Positions 62,683 through 64,000 of a DNA stretch of 64,000 nucleotides are shown here, piece after piece. A program made the position numbers and the translations under genes. Numbering within the stretch: position 1 is the stretch's first letter; each line of letters opens with the position of its first letter. Location of the stretch: the NCBI RefSeq assembly GCF_900186965.1, contig NZ_LT906457.1, positions 1,452,501-1,516,500 of the forward strand, written 5' to 3'. A model generated the notes under the pieces. That model had not been told where the DNA came from. It worked only from the letters and a program-made list of their open reading frames with translations, and did not search any database. The DNA comes from Legionella spiritensis (lineage in GTDB: Bacteria > Pseudomonadota > Gammaproteobacteria > Legionellales > Legionellaceae).

Positions 62683-63738
62683 ATGACTAAAACTGCTCTT
62701 GTTGATATTGATGGTTGCCTTGTCCAGAATCGTACGTTAAACAGCGCACTGGTTGAAAAACTGAAACAATACGATGACGTTGTTTTATTTACCCAGCGTA
62801 GCAAGTTTCTACAAATTGGCCAGATTTCTCGTGCTTATGCGCTATCTGATGTTCTGGTGACAGCAGATTCGATAATCACGACCCATGACGCGGTTGAGAA
62901 ATTGTCCAATGCCCTGGGAAAGCGAGTCAAGGTGTCTACTTCAGTTGATCCCTATTTTGCTGATACGGCTCGCCAGGGTTATTACGTTGATGAGTTGAGT
63001 GATTTTGAAAGGCGGCTAAAAACCAATCTGGAAGATAATAAACTTCGCCCTGATTTTCTTGAAAAAATGCAAAATTTTCTACAGCCTTTTAATGAGGAAG
63101 TAGAAGAAGAAGCCGATGCTTTAAGAAAAAAATTGGAGAAAGATGAAAGGGATGCGCCTGATACATTTTACCCCACGGGAAAGGTAGAACAATATCAATA
63201 CCTGTTAGAGTGTTTACCGGACGATGAAGACATCGAAATTGATTATTTTGATGACAGCCCTGCTAATCTCGATGAAATTAGACAAGAAGAGGGGTTGTCC
63301 ATACAACCAAAATGCCTGCTGGTAGCCGGGCGATATGCTTGTTCACTCGAGCAATTTAAAGTCGTATACGGTGAGCGTGTTGATAAACACGATAGAGATT
63401 TTGAGAGTAAAGTACACACAGTACAGACGATTGAAGACTTGCAGGATTACGCTCAAACGAGAAGAAATGAGAAAGCGCAGTCAACAAACAACTCGGAGTA
63501 CCATACTATTTGGGCAAGGCTTTTCTCCTCTCCAAAAAGAAGTGCTACCACCAAAATTAATGCTGCGGAAAAGGCTATTAGAATATTGCAAGGAGACGAG
63601 GGCGTGACCATGTCCGCCCATGAAATGGCGGCTCTTGAAGACGGACGATTGAAAAACACGATTGGTCCCATGATCGGAGCTATAAAAAGCTACAAAAATG
63701 AGCATGAAGCCTTAGATTTTGGCCGTCAATTAAAATAA
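62683..63738 (+). CDS. HAD-like protein, candidate Dot/Icm effector
   Basis: 351 aa. It begins TKTALVDIDGCLVQNRTLN with the HAD nucleophile pair Asp8/Asp10, followed by VLFTQRSKF (motif II position) and DYFDDSPANLDEI (Asp190-Asp191, motif IV). A helical insert rich in Glu (FNEEVEEEADALRKKLEKDE) lies between. The last ~90 residues form a helical tail (…INAAEKAIRILQGDEG…) of a kind common on Legionella effectors. GGTGGA lies upstream of the ATG, and a PmrA-like box precedes the gene. Phosphatase activity and translocation are inferred. Confidence 0.7.
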   Translation: MTKTALVDIDGCLVQNRTLNSALVEKLKQYDDVVLFTQRSKFLQIGQISRAYALSDVLVTADSIITTHDAVEKLSNALGKRVKVSTSVDPYFADTARQGYYVDELSDFERRLKTNLEDNKLRPDFLEKMQNFLQPFNEEVEEEADALRKKLEKDERDAPDTFYPTGKVEQYQYLLECLPDDEDIEIDYFDDSPANLDEIRQEEGLSIQPKCLLVAGRYACSLEQFKVVYGERVDKHDRDFESKVHTVQTIEDLQDYAQTRRNEKAQSTNNSEYHTIWARLFSSPKRSATTKINAAEKAIRILQGDEGVTMSAHEMAALEDGRLKNTIGPMIGAIKSYKNEHEALDFGRQLK

Positions 63739-63755
63739 ATCATTACAAGCGCAGT

Positions 63756-63790
63756 AAAACCAGGTCGGTCGTTTCGCTCGACCTGGTTTT
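63756..63790. terminator. Strong bidirectional terminator
   Basis: AAAACCAGGTCG (63756-63767) and CGACCTGGTTTT (63779-63790) form a perfect 12-bp stem with an 11-base loop and A/T tails on both sides. It lies 18 bp after the HAD-like gene and 28 bp from the end of the convergent hydrolase gene, serving both. Confidence 0.9.
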
Positions 63791-63817
63791 AGCCAAAAGA
63801 TAATGTTGCCTGCAATT

Positions 63818-64000
63818 CTAACCTTTTTTAAGCGCATTGGTGACATCTTTCGCCAAATCGGCCGGATGATCCACCGGTATCCTTAATATCGGCGCGTTTG
63901 CACTGAAATCAATTTTATTCAAATCAATCCGTTGCAACATGGGGTAGTCATAACTTTTGAAGTAAAATGTTGCATTGGCCAGATCTTTAAAGACCGTCCA
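63818..64000 (-). CDS. Choloylglycine-hydrolase/penicillin-acylase-like Ntn hydrolase, C-terminal part
   Basis: An open frame of 60 codons enters from the right edge of the window on the minus strand and ends at TAG (63818-63820). It reads WTVFKDLANATFYFKSYDYP, then QRIDLNKIDFS and ends VTNALKKG. The pattern WTxxKDLxNxxxYFxxYD with a following IDLxKID is the C-terminal beta-sheet of linear amide C-N hydrolases (bile salt hydrolase/penicillin V acylase group). The catalytic N-terminal cysteine lies beyond the window, so activity cannot be judged. Confidence 0.75.
   Translation of the reverse strand, partial: WTVFKDLANATFYFKSYDYPMLQRIDLNKIDFSANAPILRIPVDHPADLAKDVTNALKKG

Overview
The window looks like a Legionella (or close Legionellales) chromosome. 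It is moderately AT-rich and mixes gamma-proteobacterial housekeeping genes (ccmFGHI, dodecin, recQ, a valine-degradation operon, prfC, pntA/pntB, comEC) with eukaryote-like proteins typical of Dot/Icm effectors: an apyrase, an F-box-like protein, an ankyrin protein, a Ser/Thr kinase, an Ulp1-like protease, a DNase-I-fold protein and a HAD-like protein. Assignments rest on motifs and protein families read by eye; no database search was run.

Layout. 1-3.1 kb: end of the cytochrome c maturation operon plus dodecin. 3.1-4.3 kb: a gene remnant and a TipA-like MerR regulator with a textbook operator/promoter. 4.3-17.7 kb: two identical IS630-family copies, each abutting the same miniature element, enclose recQ, the isobutyryl-CoA dehydrogenase/enoyl-CoA hydratase/HIBYL-CoA hydrolase operon, an endonuclease/exonuclease/phosphatase-fold protein, prfC and two unknown genes. 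17.9-20.9 kb: two effector-like genes. 21-27.5 kb: the pnt operon, comEC and an ecto-NTPDase. 28.5-39.1 kb: a 10.6-kb integrative element in a tRNA-Thr(CGT) gene, bounded by a perfect 55-bp direct repeat. It carries a tyrosine integrase, a DUF927 helicase/primase-like gene and a broken second copy, an AlpA-like HTH, a NERD protein, HigBA, a RhuM-Fic protein, an IS256-family element, and arrays of short repeats that look replication- or integration-related. 39.1-48.8 kb: hipBA, a decayed relE, a TPMT-like methyltransferase, several unknown proteins, a saccharopine-dehydrogenase-like reductase and an NCS2 permease.

The most distinctive region is 49.1-63.7 kb. Four translationally coupled genes encode a cyclic-nucleotide-binding protein, an HlyD-like adaptor, a C39-peptidase ABC exporter and a second ABC exporter. 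Upstream is a 71-residue Arg/Pro-rich peptide with a double-glycine leader, separated from the exporter genes by an attenuator-like hairpin. This has the layout of a bacteriocin or secreted-peptide export system, with no modification enzyme visible. Next to it are a 1338-residue protein with a full Ulp1-type His/Asp/Gln/Cys set and a mid-protein kinase-like motif, a divergent LegK-like kinase, and a HAD-like protein. Each of these three is preceded by a PmrA-like tandem box 5-7 bp upstream of a -10, which suggests one effector regulon.

At least three families of miniature inverted-repeat elements are scattered between genes; one set of termini (GGCTCTGTGAAC) carries two different interiors.
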